Below, one piece after another: positions 1 through 11,850 of a stretch of DNA of 64,000 bases. The position numbers were made by a program, and so were the translations under genes. How positions within the stretch are numbered: the first letter of the stretch is position 1; every line of letters starts with the position of its first letter. The DNA is taken from NCBI GenBank assembly GCA_911728455.2, contig OU452225.1, positions 18,758,495 through 18,822,494 of the forward strand, read 5' to 3'. The DNA is from Marthasterias glacialis (Eukaryota > Echinodermata > Asteroidea > Forcipulatida > Asteriidae). The notes beneath the pieces were generated by a model. The model was not told the DNA's origin. It searched no databases and worked only from the letters and a program-made list of their open reading frames with translations.

Positions 1-12
1 CGGTTAAGATTA

Positions 13-2715
13 CACTAACTTAAAATCACCTGAACGGAAACGAAAAAGAAGAGAGATGTAATAAGAAGAAGAATTTGTTGAATTTCGTAAAAGACATCAA
101 AGTGGACGTCAAGTAATAAATTAATGGAATTTCTCCATTTCGTCACAGCCTTTAAAAAAAGACTGTTTTCACCCCCTCTTCCAGCATCTCGAAAGTATTC
201 CATTAATTCATTACTTCATGTCCACTTTGACCTCTTTTACGATCTTCAACAAATTCTTTTCCTCATTGCATTTCTCTTCTTTTTTGTCTCAATTTAGGTG
301 ATTTTAAGTTAGTGTCAGTTAGAGTTACACTAACTTAAAATCACCTGAACGGAAACAAACAAGAAGAGAGATGCAATAAGGAGAAGAATTTGTTGAAGAT
401 TCTAAGAGAAATCGATGTGGACATAAAGTAATAAATGAATGGAATTTCCCCACTTCGTCACAGCACTCAAATAAACAAACTTTGTCCAAGGTGAAGTTGG
501 GGTTTGGCAACGTACATGTTGTAAATGGTCAACAATGATACCTAGCCGTAATGACAAGTTGTTAGACAAACTGTTAAGTACGAACTTTCTTATTTTTGTT
601 TACAGATAATTCACTGATTGAAGGGCAGTGTCCATCATTGACTAGAGCCTCGTTCATCAGCAGATGCTGTTATCAAGTTAAACTTGGAACGTCACGTTTG
701 GGATGGCTATGTATAACACCCTCCATTGCCAAGGTATGTTTTAACAGTTGACGAACCCCTAGGGATAAGACGATGCCCTTTGGGCATAACACTTAACGCC
801 AGAAACTGCACCCAAGCTGATGCTAGATGGAGTAAAAGTGGAAAGGAGTTGCTAAGTGTTGCTGAGGCCACAATGGACGATGGTGACCAGAACAGAGTTC
901 TACTAACTTCTCCAGTATTTCATTAATTCTCCTCCTCATTGCATCTCTCTTCTTTTTTGTCTCAGTTGAGGTGATTTTAAGTTAGTGCCGGTTAAGATTA
1001 CACTAACTTAAAATCACCAGAACGGAAACAAACAAGAAGAGAGATGCAATAAGGAGAAGAATTTGTTGAAGATTCTAAGAGAAATCGATGTGGACATAAA
1101 GTAATCAATGAATGGAATTTCCCCACTTCGTCACAGCACTCAAATAAACAAACTTTGTCCAAGGTGAAGTTGGGGTTTGGCAACGTACATGTTGTAAATG
1201 GTCAACAATGATACCTAGCCGTAATGACAAGTTGTTAGACAAACTGTTAAGTACGAACTTTCTTATTTTTGTTTACAGATAATTCACTGATTGAAGGGCA
1301 GTGTCCATCATTGACTAGAGCCTCGTTCATCAGCAGATGCTGTTATCAAGTTAAACTTGGAACGTCACGTTTGGGATGGCTATGTATAACACCCTCCATT
1401 GCCAAGGTATGTTTTAACAGTTGACGAACCCCTAGGGATAAGACGATGCCCTTTGGGCATAACACTTAACGCCAGAAACTGCACCCAAGCTGATGCTAGA
1501 TGGAGTAAAAGTGGAAAGGAGTTGCTAAGTGTTGCTGAGGCCACAATGGACGATGGTGACCAGAACAGAGTTCTACTAACTTCTCCAGTATTTCATTAAT
1601 TCTCCTCCTCATTGCATCTCTCTTCTTTTTTGTCTCAGTTGAGGTGATTTTAAGTTAGTGCCGGTTAAGATTACACTAACTTAAAATCACCAGAACGGAA
1701 ACGAAAAAGAAGAGAGATGTAATAAGAAGAAGAATTTGTTGAATTTTGTAAAAGACATCAAAGTGGACGTCAAGTAATAAATTAATGGAATTTCCCCATT
1801 TCGTCACAGCCTTTAAAAAAGACTGTTTTCACCCCTTCTTCCAGCATCTCAAAAGTATTCCATTAATTCATTACTTCATGTCCACTTTGACCTCTTTTAC
1901 GATCTTAAACAAATTCTTTTCCTCATTGCATTTGTCTTCTTTTTTGTCTCAATTTAGGTGATTTTAAGTTAGTGCCGGTTAGGATTACACTAACTTAAAA
2001 TCACCTGAACGGAAACAAACAAGAAGAGAGATGCAATAAGGAGAAGAATTTGTTGAAGATCCTAAACGAAATCAATGTAACGAATGGAATTTTCCCACTT
2101 CGTCACAGCACTCAAATAAACAAACTGTGTCCAAGGTGAAGTTGGGGTTTGGCAACGTACATGTTGTAAATGGTCAACAATGATACCTAGCTGTAATGAC
2201 AAGTTGTTTGACAAACTGTTAAGTACTATCTTTTTTATTTTTTTTTTGCAGATTATTCACTGATTGAAGGGCAGTGTCCATCATTGACTAGAGCCTCATT
2301 CATCAGCAGATGCTGTTATCAAGTCAAACTTGGAACGTCACGTTTGGGATGGCTATGTATAACACCCTCCATTGCCAAGGTATGTTTAAACAGTTGATGA
2401 ACCCCTAGGGATAAGACGATGCCCTTTGGGCATAACACTTAACGCCAGAAACTGCACCCAAGCTGATGCTGGATGGAGTAGAATATCGTAAAAGACATCA
2501 AAGTGGACATAAAATAATAAATTAATAGAATTTCCCCATTTCCTCACAGCCTTCAAAAAAGGACTGTTTTCATCCCTTTTTCCAGCATCTCGATAGTATT
2601 CCATTAATTTATTACTTCATGTCCACCTTGACCTCTTTTACAATCTTCAACAAATTCTTCTCCTCATTGCATCTCTCTTCATTTTTGTCTCAATTCAGGT
2701 GATTTTAAGTTAGTG
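13..2715 (+). repeat. Tandem array of TIR-bounded foldback units, plus orientation (A-B-B-A-B)
   Basis: Units begin with CACTAACTTAAAATCACC and end with its reverse complement, and most are joined by a short GGTTAAGATTA-like linker. Short A units lie at 13-314 and 1674-1974. Long B units lie at 328-987, 1001-1660 and 1988-2715. A is nearly a full-length imperfect palindrome: its left arm (about 70-130 in the first copy) pairs with its right arm (about 200-260) around a ~70-bp centre. B has the same outer arms but a ~440-bp insert containing a 128-bp exon-like segment. The two complete B units at 328 and 1001 are almost identical, so the amplification is recent. Short ORFs across the array recur in register and are translations of the repeat. 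Confidence 0.9.
606..2379 (+). other. Exon-like segments inside B units (606-733, 1279-1406, 2252-2379)
   Basis: Each copy is exactly 128 bp. It is preceded by a pyrimidine-rich tract ending in ACAG or GCAG and followed by AAG|GTATGTTT, a good donor. Only one frame is open throughout (2 bases plus 42 codons); it contains the peptide RASFISRCCYQVKLGTSRLG and ends PSIAK. Entry would be after one base of a codon, exit at a codon boundary. I do not recognise the protein. The segment could be a captured coding exon, or a splice-site-bearing non-coding cassette that is open by chance. Preservation of frame in recently copied units is not evidence of selection by itself. Confidence 0.5.
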
Positions 2716-3350
2716 CTGGTTAGGATTAAGAAGAGAGATGCAATAAGGAAAAGAATTTGTTATAGATCCTAAAAGAAAGTAATAAATGAATGGAATTTCC
2801 CCACTTCGTCACAGCCTTTAAAAAAGACTGTTTTCACTCCTGCTTCCAACATCTAGAAAGTATTCCATTAATTTATTACCTGATGCCGCGTTTGATATCT
2901 TTGAGGATCTTCAGCAAATCTTCAACAAATCACCTGAATTGAGACAAAAAAGAAGAGAGATGCAATGAGGAGAAGAATTAGTTGAAGATTGTAAAAGACG
3001 TCAAAGTGGACATGAAGTAATAAATTAATGGAATACTTTCGAGATGAGGGCAAAAACAGTCTTTTTTTAAAGGCTGTGACAAAATGGGGAAATTCCATTA
3101 ATTTATTACTTTACGTCCACTTTGATGTTTTTTACGAGATTCAACAAATTCTTCTTCTGAGACAAAAACTTCACCTTGGACACAGTTTGTTCATTTGAGT
3201 GCTGTGACGAAGTGGGGAAATTCCATTCATTTATTACTTGACGTCCACTTTGATGTCTTTTTTGAAATTCAACAAATTCTTCTTCTTACTACATCTCTCT
3301 TTTTTTTCGTTTCCATTCTGGTGATTTTAAGTTAGTGTAATCTTAACCGG
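2716..3350. repeat. Rearranged junction where the foldback array switches strand
   Basis: This stretch is built from partial A and B arms. Up to about 2.9 kb the fragments read in the plus-array orientation. From about 2930 they read in the opposite orientation and include pieces of the B insert edge (CTTCACCTTGGACACAG). No complete unit and no exon-like segment lies here. It is the inversion breakpoint of the array. Confidence 0.75.
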
Positions 3351-6300
3351 CACTAACTTAAAATCACCTAAACTGAGACAAAAAAGAAGAAAAATGCAAT
3401 GAGGAGGAGAATTAATGAAATACTGGAGAAGTTAGTAGAACTCTGTTCTGGTCACCATCGTCCATTGTGGCCTCAGCAACACTTAGCAACTCCTTTCCAC
3501 TTCTACTCCATCCAGCATCAGCTTGGGTGCAGTTTCTGGCGTTAAGTGTTATGCCCAAAGGGCATCGTCTTATCTCAAGGGGTTCATCAACTGTTTAAAC
3601 ATACCTTGGCAATGGAGGGTGTTATGCATAGCCATCCCAAACGTGACATTCCAAGTTTAACTTGATAACAGCATCTGCTGATGAACGAGGCTCTAGTCAA
3701 TGATGGACACTGCCCTTCAATCAGTGAATAATCTGCAAACAAAAATAAGAAAGTTCGTACTTAACAGTTTGTCTAACAACTTGTCATTACGGCTAGGTAT
3801 CATTGTTGACCATTTACAACATGTACGTTGCCAAACCCCAACTTCACCTTGGACAGTTCGTTCATTTGAGTGCTGTGACGAAGTGGGGAAATTCCATTCA
3901 TTGATTACTTTATGTCCACATCGATTTCTTTTAGGATCTTCAACAAATTCTTCTCCTTATTGCATCTCTCTTCTTGTTTGTTTCCGTTCGGTGATTTTAA
4001 GTTAGTGTAATCCTAACTGGCACTAACTTAAAATCACCTAAATTGAGACAAAAAAGAAGAGAAATGCAATGAGGAAAAGAATTTGTTGAAGATCGTAAAA
4101 GAGGTCAAAGTGGACATGAAGTAATGAATTAATGGAATACTTTCGAGATGCTGGAAGAAGGGGTGAAAACAGTCTTTTTTTTAAAGGCTGTGACGAAATG
4201 GGGAAATTCCATTAATTTATTACTTGACGTCCACTTTGATGTCTTTTTTGAAATTCAACAAATTTTTCTTCTTATTACATCTCTCTTTTTTTTCGTTTCC
4301 GTTCTGGTGATTTTAAGTTAGTGTAATCTTAACCGGCACTAACTTAAAATCACCTAAACTGAGACAAAAAAGAAGAAAAATGCAATGAGGAGGAGAATTA
4401 ATGAAATACTGGAGAAGTTAGTAGAACTCTGTTCTGGTCACCATCGTCCATTGTGGCCTCAGCAACACTTAGCAACTCCTTTCCACTTCTACTCCATCCA
4501 GCATCAGCTTGGGTGCAGTTTCTGGCGTTAAGTGTTATGCCCAAAGGGCATCGTCTTATCCCAAGGGGTTCATCAACTGTTTAAACATACCTTGGCAATG
4601 GAGGGTGTTATGCATAGCCATCCCAAACGTGACATTCCAAGTTTAACTTGATAACAGCATCTGCTGATGAACGAGGCTCTAGTCAATGATGGACACTGCC
4701 CTTCAATCAGTGAATAATCTGCAAACAAAAATAAGAAAGTTCGTACTTAACAGTTTGTCTAACAACTTGTCATTACGGCTAGGTATCATTGTTGACCATT
4801 TACAACATGTACGTTGCCAAACCCCAACTTCACCTTGGACACAGTTTGTTCATTTGAGTGCTGTGACGAAGTGGGGAAATTCCATTCATTTATTACTTTA
4901 TGTCCACATCGATTTCTTTTAGGATCTTCAACAAATTCTTCTCCTTATTGCATCTCTCTTCTTGTTTGTTTCCGTTCGGTGATTTTAAGTTAGTGTAATC
5001 CTAACCGGCACTAACTTAAAATCACCTAAATTGAGACAAAAAAGAAGAGAAATGCAATGAGGAAAAGAATTTGTTGAAGATCGTAAAAGAGGTCAAAGTG
5101 GACATGAAGTAATGAATTAATGGAATACTTTCGAGATGCTGGAAGAAGGGGTGAAAACAGTCTTTTTTTTAAAGGCTGTGACGAAATGGGGAAATTCCAT
5201 TAATTTATTACTTGACGCCCACTTTGATGTCTTTTTTGAAATTCAACAAATTCTTCTTATTACATCTCTCTTCTTTTTCGTTTCCGTTCTGGTGATTTTA
5301 AGTTAGTGTAATCCTAACCGGCACTAACATAAAATCACCTAAACTGAGACAAAAAAGAAGAAAAATGCAATGAGGAGAATTAATGAAATACTGGAGAAGT
5401 TAGTAGAACTCTGTTCTGGTCACCATCGTCCATTGTGGCCTCAGCAACACTTAGCAACTCCTTTCCACTTCTACTCCATCCAGCATCAGCTTGGGTGCAG
5501 TTTCTGGCGTTAAGTGTTATGCCCAAAGGGCATCGTCTTATCTCAAGGGGTTCATCAACTGTTTAAACATACCTTGGCAATGGAGGGTGTTATGCATAGC
5601 CATCCCAAACGTGACATTCCAAGTTTAACTTGATAACAGCATCTGCGGATGAACGAGGCTCTAGTCAATGATGGACACTGCCCTTCAATCAGTGAATAAT
5701 CTGCAAACAAAAATAAGAAAGTTCGTACTTAACAGTTTGTCTAACAACTTGTCATTACGGCTAGGTATCATTGTTGACCATTTACAACATGTACGTTGCC
5801 AAACCCCAACTTCACCTTGGACAGTTCGTTCATTTGAGTGCTGTGACGAAGTGGGGAAATTCCATTCATTGATTACTTTATGTCCACATCGATTTCTTTT
5901 AGGATCTTCAACAAATTCTTCTCCTTATTGCATCTCTCTTCTTGTTTGTTTCCGTTCGGTGATTTTAAGTTAGTGTAATCCTAACTGGCACTAACTTAAA
6001 ATCACCTAAATTGAGACAAAAAAGAAGAGAAATGCAATGAGGAAAAGAATTTGTTGAAGATCGTAAAAGAGGTCAAAGTGGACATGAAGTAATGAATTAA
6101 TGGAATACTTTCGAGATGCTGGAAGAAGGGGTGAAAACAGTCTTTTTTTTAAAGGCTGTGACGAAATGGGGAAATTCCATTAATTTATTACTTGACGTCC
6201 ACTTTGATGTCTTTTTTGAAATTCAACAAATTTTTCTTCTTATTACATCTCTCTTTTTTTTCGTTTCCGTTCTGGTGATTTTAAGTTAGTGTAATCTTAA

Positions 6301-9300
6301 CCGGCACTAACTTAAAATCACCTAAACTGAGACAAAAAAGAAGAAAAATGCAATGAGGAGGAGAATTAATGAAATACTGGAGAAGTTAGTAGAACTCTGT
6401 TCTGGTCACCATCGTCCATTGTGGCCTCAGCAACACTTAGCAACTCCTTTCCACTTCTACTCCATCCAGCATCAGCTTGGGTGCAGTTTCTGGCGTTAAG
6501 TGTTATGCCCAAAGGGCATCGTCTTATCCCAAGGGGTTCATCAACTGTTTAAACATACCTTGGCAATGGAGGGTGTTATGCATAGCCATCCCAAACGTGA
6601 CATTCCAAGTTTAACTTGATAACAGCATCTGCTGATGAACGAGGCTCTAGTCAATGATGGACACTGCCCTTCAATCAGTGAATAATCTGCAAACAAAAAT
6701 AAGAAAGTTCGTACTTAACAGTTTGTCTAACAACTTGTCATTACGGCTAGGTATCATTGTTGACCATTTACAACATGTACGTTGCCAAACCCCAACTTCA
6801 CCTTGGACACAGTTTGTTCATTTGAGTGCTGTGACGAAGTGGGGAAATTCCATTCATTTATTACTTTATGTCCACATCGATTTCTTTTAGGATCTTCAAC
6901 AAATTCTTCTCCTTATTGCATCTCTCTTCTTGTTTGTTTCCGTTCGGTGATTTTAAGTTAGTGTAATCCTAACCGGCACTAACTTAAAATCACCTAAATT
7001 GAGACAAAAAAGAAGAGAAATGCAATGAGGAAAAGAATTTGTTGAAGATCGTAAAAGAGGTCAAAGTGGACATGAAGTAATGAATTAATGGAATACTTTC
7101 GAGATGCTGGAAGAAGGGGTGAAAACAGTCTTTTTTTTAAAGGCTGTGACGAAATGGGGAAATTCCATTAATTTATTACTTGACGCCCACTTTGATGTCT
7201 TTTTTGAAATTCAACAAATTCTTCTTATTACATCTCTCTTCTTTTTCGTTTCCGTTCTGGTGATTTTAAGTTAGTGTAATCCTAACCGGCACTAACATAA
7301 AATCACCTAAACTGAGACAAAAAAGAAGAAAAATGCAATGAGGAGAATTAATGAAATACTGGAGAAGTTAGTAGAACTCTGTTCTGGTCACCATCGTCCA
7401 TTGTGGCCTCAGCAACACTTAGCAACTCCTTTCCACTTCTACTCCATCCAGCATCAGCTTGGGTGCAGTTTCTGGCGTTAAGTGTTATGCCCAAAGGGCA
7501 TCGTCTTATCTCAAGGGGTTCATCAACTGTTTAAACATACCTTGGCAATGGAGGGTGTTATGCATAGCCATCCCAAACGTGACATTCCAAGTTTAACTTG
7601 ATAACAGCATCTGCGGATGAACGAGGCTCTAGTCAATGATGGACACTGCCCTTCAATCAGTGAATAATCTGCAAACAAAAATAAGAAAGTTCGTACTTAA
7701 CAGTTTGTCTAACAACTTGTCATTACGGCTAGGTATCATTGTTGACCATTTACAACATGTACGTTGCCAAACCCCAACTTCACCTTGGACACAGTTTGTT
7801 CATTTGAGTGCTGTGACGAAGTGGGGAAATTCCATTCATTTATTACTTTATGTCCACATCGATTTCTTTTAGGATCTTCAACAAATTCTTCTCCTTATTG
7901 CATCTCTCTTCTTGTTTGTTTCCGTTCGGTGATTTTAAGTTAGTGTAATCCTAACCGGCACTAACTTAAAATCACCTAAATTGAGACAAAAAAGAAGAGA
8001 AATGCAATGAGGAAAAGAATTTGTTGAAGATCGTAAAAGAGGTCAAAGTGGACATGAAGTAATGAATTAATGGAATACTTTCGAGATGCTGGAAGAAGGG
8101 GTGAAAACAGTCTTTTTTTTAAAGGCTGTGACGAAATGGGGAAATTCCATTAATTTATTACTTGACGTCCACTTTGATGTCCTTTTTGAAATTCAACAAA
8201 TTCTTCTTCTTATTACATCTCTCTTCTTTTTCGTTTCCGTTCTGGTGATTTTAAGTTAGTGTAATCTTAACCGGCACTAACATAAAATCACCTAAACTGA
8301 GACAAAAAAGAAGAAAAATGCAATGAGGAGGAGAATTAATGAAATACTGGAGAAGTTAGTAGAACTCTGTTCTGGTCACCATCGTCCATTGTGGCCTCAG
8401 CAACACTTAGCAACTCCTTTCCACTTCTACTCCATCCAGCATCAGCTTGGGTGCAGTTTCTGGCGTTAAGTGTTACGCCCAAAGGGCAAAGTCTTATCCC
8501 AAGGGGTTCATCAACTGTTTAAACATACCTTGGCAATGGATGGTGTTATGCATAGCCATCCCAAACGTGACGTTCCAAGTTTAACTGGATAACAGCATCT
8601 GCTGATGAACGAGGCTCTAGTCAATGATGGACACTGCCCTTCAATCAGTGAATAATCTGCAAAAAAAAAATAAGAAAGATAGTACTTAACAGTTTGTCTA
8701 ACAACTTGTCATTACAGCTAGGTATCATTGTTGACCATTTACAACATGTACGTTGCCAAACCCCAACTTCACCTTGGACACAGTTTGTTCATTTGAGTGC
8801 TGTGACGAAGTGGGGAAATTCCATTCATTTATTACTTTATGTCCACATCGATTTCTTTTAGAATCTTCAACAAATTCTTCTCCTTATTGCATCTCTCTTC
8901 TTGTTTGTTTCCGTTCAGGTAATTTTAAGTTAGTGTAATCCTAACCGGCACTAACTTAAAATCACCTAAATTGAGACAAAAAAGAAGAGAAATGCAATGA
9001 GGAAAAAGAATTTGTTGAAGATCGTAAAAGAGGTCAAAGTGGACATGAAGTAATGAATTAATGGAATACTTTCGAGATGCTGGAAGAAGGGGTGAAAACA
9101 GTCTTTTTTTTAAAGGCTGTGACGAAATGGGGAAATTCCATTAATTTATTACTTGACGTCCACTTTGATGTCCTTTTTGAAATTCAACAAATTCTTCTTC
9201 TTATTACATCTCTCTTCTTTTTCGTTTCCGTTCTGGTGATTTTAAGTTAGTGTAATCTTAACCGGCACTAACTTAAAATCACCTAAACTGAGACAAAAAA

Positions 9301-10255
9301 GAAGAAAAATGCAATGAGGAGGAGAATTAATGAAATACTGGAGAAGTTAGTAGAACTCTGTTCTGGTCACCATCGTCCATTGTGGCCTCAGCAACACTTA
9401 GCAACTCCTTTCCACTTCTACTCCATCCAGCATCAGCTTGGGTGCAGTTTCTGGCGTTAAGTGTTATGCCCAAAGGGCATCGTCTTATCCCAAGGGGTTC
9501 ATCAACTGTTTAAACATACCTTGGCAATGGATGGTGTTATGCATAGCCATCCCAAACGTGACGTTCCAAGTTTAACTGGATAACAGCATCTGCTGATGAA
9601 CGAGGCTCTAGTCAATGATGGACACTGCCCTTCAATCAGTGAATAATCTGCAAAAAAAAAATAAGAAAGATAGTACTTAACAGTTTGTCTAACAACTTGT
9701 CATTACAGCTAGGTATCATTGTTGACCATTTACAACATGTACGTTGCCAAACCCCAACTTCACCTTGGACACAGTTTGTTCATTTGAGTGCTGTGACGAA
9801 GTGGGGAAATTCCATTCATTTATTACTTTATGTCCACATCGATTTCTTTTAGAATCTTCAACAAATTCTTCTCCTTATTGCATCTCTCTTCTTGTTTGTT
9901 TCCGTTCAGGTAATTTTAAGTTAGTGTAATCCTAACCGGCACTAACTTAAAATCACCTAAATTGAGACAAAAAAGAAGAGAAATGCAATGAGGAAAAGAA
10001 TTTGTTGAAGATCGTAAAAGAGGTCAAAGTGGACATGAAGTAATGAATTAATGGAATACTTTCGAGATGCTGGAAGAAGGGGTGAAAACAGTCTTTTTTT
10101 TAAAGGCTGTGACGAAATGGGGAAATTCCATTAATTTATTACTTGACGTCCACTTTGATGTCCTTTTTGAAATTCAACAAATTCTTCTTCTTATTACATC
10201 TCTCTTCTTTTTCGTTTCCGTTCAGGTGGTTTTAAGTTAGTGTAATCTTAACCGG
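3351..10255 (-). repeat. Tandem array of foldback units, minus orientation, higher-order period ~984 bp and ~1968 bp
   Basis: B and A units alternate. B: 3351-4007, 4337-4995, 5322-5975, 6305-6963, 7290-7945, 8275-8935, 9266-9926. A: 4021-4323, 5009-5308, 5989-6291, 6977-7276, 7959-8261, 8949-9252, 9940-10242. Linkers are TAATCCTAACCGG or TAATCTTAACCGG. A+B pairs repeat every 982-991 bp, and unit variants repeat every 1968 bp (for example the B inserts at 4337 and 6305). Variant markers such as TCTGCGGATG at 5640 and 7610 combine differently with downstream variants, indicating exchange between units. A final B left end starts at 10256 but has no matching right TIR. Confidence 0.9.
3605..9647 (-). 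other. Seven exon-like segments inside minus-strand B units
   Basis: Copies of 128 bp lie at 3605-3732, 4591-4718, 5573-5700, 6559-6686, 7541-7668, 8529-8656 and 9520-9647. Read on the minus strand, each has TTGCAG before it and AAG|GTATGTTT after it, and one open frame of 42 codons with the same peptide core as the plus-strand copies, several reading LGMSRLGWLCI. All keep both splice sites and the open frame. Confidence 0.5.
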
Positions 10256-10740
10256 CACTAACATAAAATCACCTAAACTGAGACAAAAAAGAAGAAAAAT
10301 GCAATGAGGAGGAGAAGTTAGTAGAACTCTGTTCTGGTCACCATCGTCCATTGTGGCCTCAGCAACACTTAACAACTCCTTTCCACTTCCACTTCAGCCA
10401 GCATCAGCTTGGGTGCAGTTTCTGGCGTTAAGTGTTATGCCCAAAGGGCATCGTCATATTCCAAGGGGTTCATCAACTGTTTAAACATACCTTGGCAATG
10501 GAGGGTGTTATGCATAGCCATCCCAAACGTGACGTTCCAAGTTTAACTTGATAACAGCATCTGCTGATGAATGAGGATCTACTCAATGATGGACACTGCC
10601 CTTCAATCACTGAATAATCTGCAAACAAAATAAAAAAGATCGTACTAAACAGTTTGTCAAACAACTTGTCTTAATGGCTTGGTATCATTGTTGACCATTT
10701 ACAACATGTACGTTGCCAAACCCCAACTTCACCTTGGACA
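10256..10740 (-). repeat. Half B unit merging into TIR-free cassette DNA
   Basis: The region starts with the B-type left TIR (CACTAACATAAAATCACC) and runs through the full insert, including an exon-like segment at 10491-10618 (128 bp, open, with acceptor and donor). It then continues into ...TTGAGTGCTGTGCCTGAAATGACATTG instead of returning to the right foldback arm. It is therefore a junction between the foldback array and the older exon-cassette sequence to its right. It is the most divergent B copy here, with several substitutions unique to it. Confidence 0.75.
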
Positions 10741-11850
10741 GTTTGTTTATTTGAGTGCTGTGCCTGAAATGACATTGTCTTAGGCAAGAGGCTTCATCAA
10801 CTCTTTAAATACAAGTTTTAAAAAGACAACACATTCAACAATGTGGTTTAATACCAACCAGAAATAGCTCTTCAAACATACGTCGGATTTTGAGGGATTC
10901 ATGCATAGCCATCCCAAACTGACAATCCAAGAGCAAGTCCGATCAAGGACCAATTGTTAACTAGTGGTTGGTTACTGACGTACGTAGTGCATGCGCTCTT
11001 AATTTGAAGTGTGAATGATTCACGTCCATGAGAATACAGCAAAATCAACGTTATCTCTTTTGCTGATAACTGGATCCCTCTGCACTGTGCTTATGAAGTT
11101 GCTACAGGTAACCATTGGTAGGCTGGTCATGAACAGTCGGATAATCTAGTCCAACCATCATTAACTAGTGTGACTCCAATCACAGTTAGATGAACTATGG
11201 TCAACTATTGTCCTTGATCGAACTTGCTCCTATTTACAACCAAAGGGACTGGCTGTAATCTGTTACAAACAATCTTTCCGCAAGTGTTGATGATCACTGT
11301 GGCCAACACCACAACATGCCAAACATTTGGGTTTAATGCTGACAAAAAATAGCTCTTTACACATACCTCGGACAAGGAGAGGTTGATGCATTCATCCATC
11401 CAAATCATGACAATCCAAACATCTTCTGATAAATGAGGCTCTTGTCCACGATGCAAACTGCTCTTCAGTCACTGATTATTCTGCAAATAAAACAAGATAC
11501 ACGGTATTAAACATTTGGACCAGCAACTTCTCATTTCTGACTAAAGCCAAGATTTATATAGATGTCACAACATCGACTTGCCAACAAAATGAGCTTGCAA
11601 ATAAGTGAAAGATGGCACATTTTGACCTACAAGTCATTTCAAGTTAAGTCATTTCAGCTTGGTATCATTGTTGACCATTTACAACATGTACTTTGCAACA
11701 CCACGGCATCACTTTGGCAGTTTGTTTTTGAGCGCTGTGCCCGACATGACATCATCTCAGGCAAGGGGGTTATTCAACTCTTTAAATATACCTCACACAA
11801 GGCGGGGGTGATGCACAGCCATCATCATCAGCTCACGAACAATGTGTGAC
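10740..11850 (-). repeat. Tandem TIR-free exon cassettes, ~390-490 bp apart
   Basis: Donor-proximal ends of the exon-like segment recur at 10491, 10882, 11367 and 11792. Each is accompanied by the same flanking landmarks on the plus strand: TTGAGYGCTGTG, then ATCAACTCTTTAAA. The 11367-11480 copy is 114 bp with acceptor and donor intact but carries stops. The 10882 and 11792 copies are only partial. No foldback arms occur here, so these look like the ancestral or host form of the cassette. Confidence 0.6.
10931..11230. mobile_element. ~300-bp MITE with ~22-bp terminal inverted repeats (family M1, copy 1)
   Basis: The left end GAGCAAGTCCGATCAAGGAC is mirrored at the right end by GTCCTTGATCGAACTTGCTC, differing at one position. 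There is no ORF. It interrupts a degraded exon cassette. A diverged relative in the opposite orientation lies at 55450-55796, sharing internal blocks such as CTGATAACTGG and CACTGTGCTTATGAA. No convincing target-site duplication was seen. Confidence 0.8.

Noticed and set aside
3700-9929. Recurrent 61-101-codon ORFs in the foldback array
   Set aside because: They repeat every ~984 bp, run antisense to or across the exon-like segment and foldback arms, and change length with single indels. Translations of the repeat.
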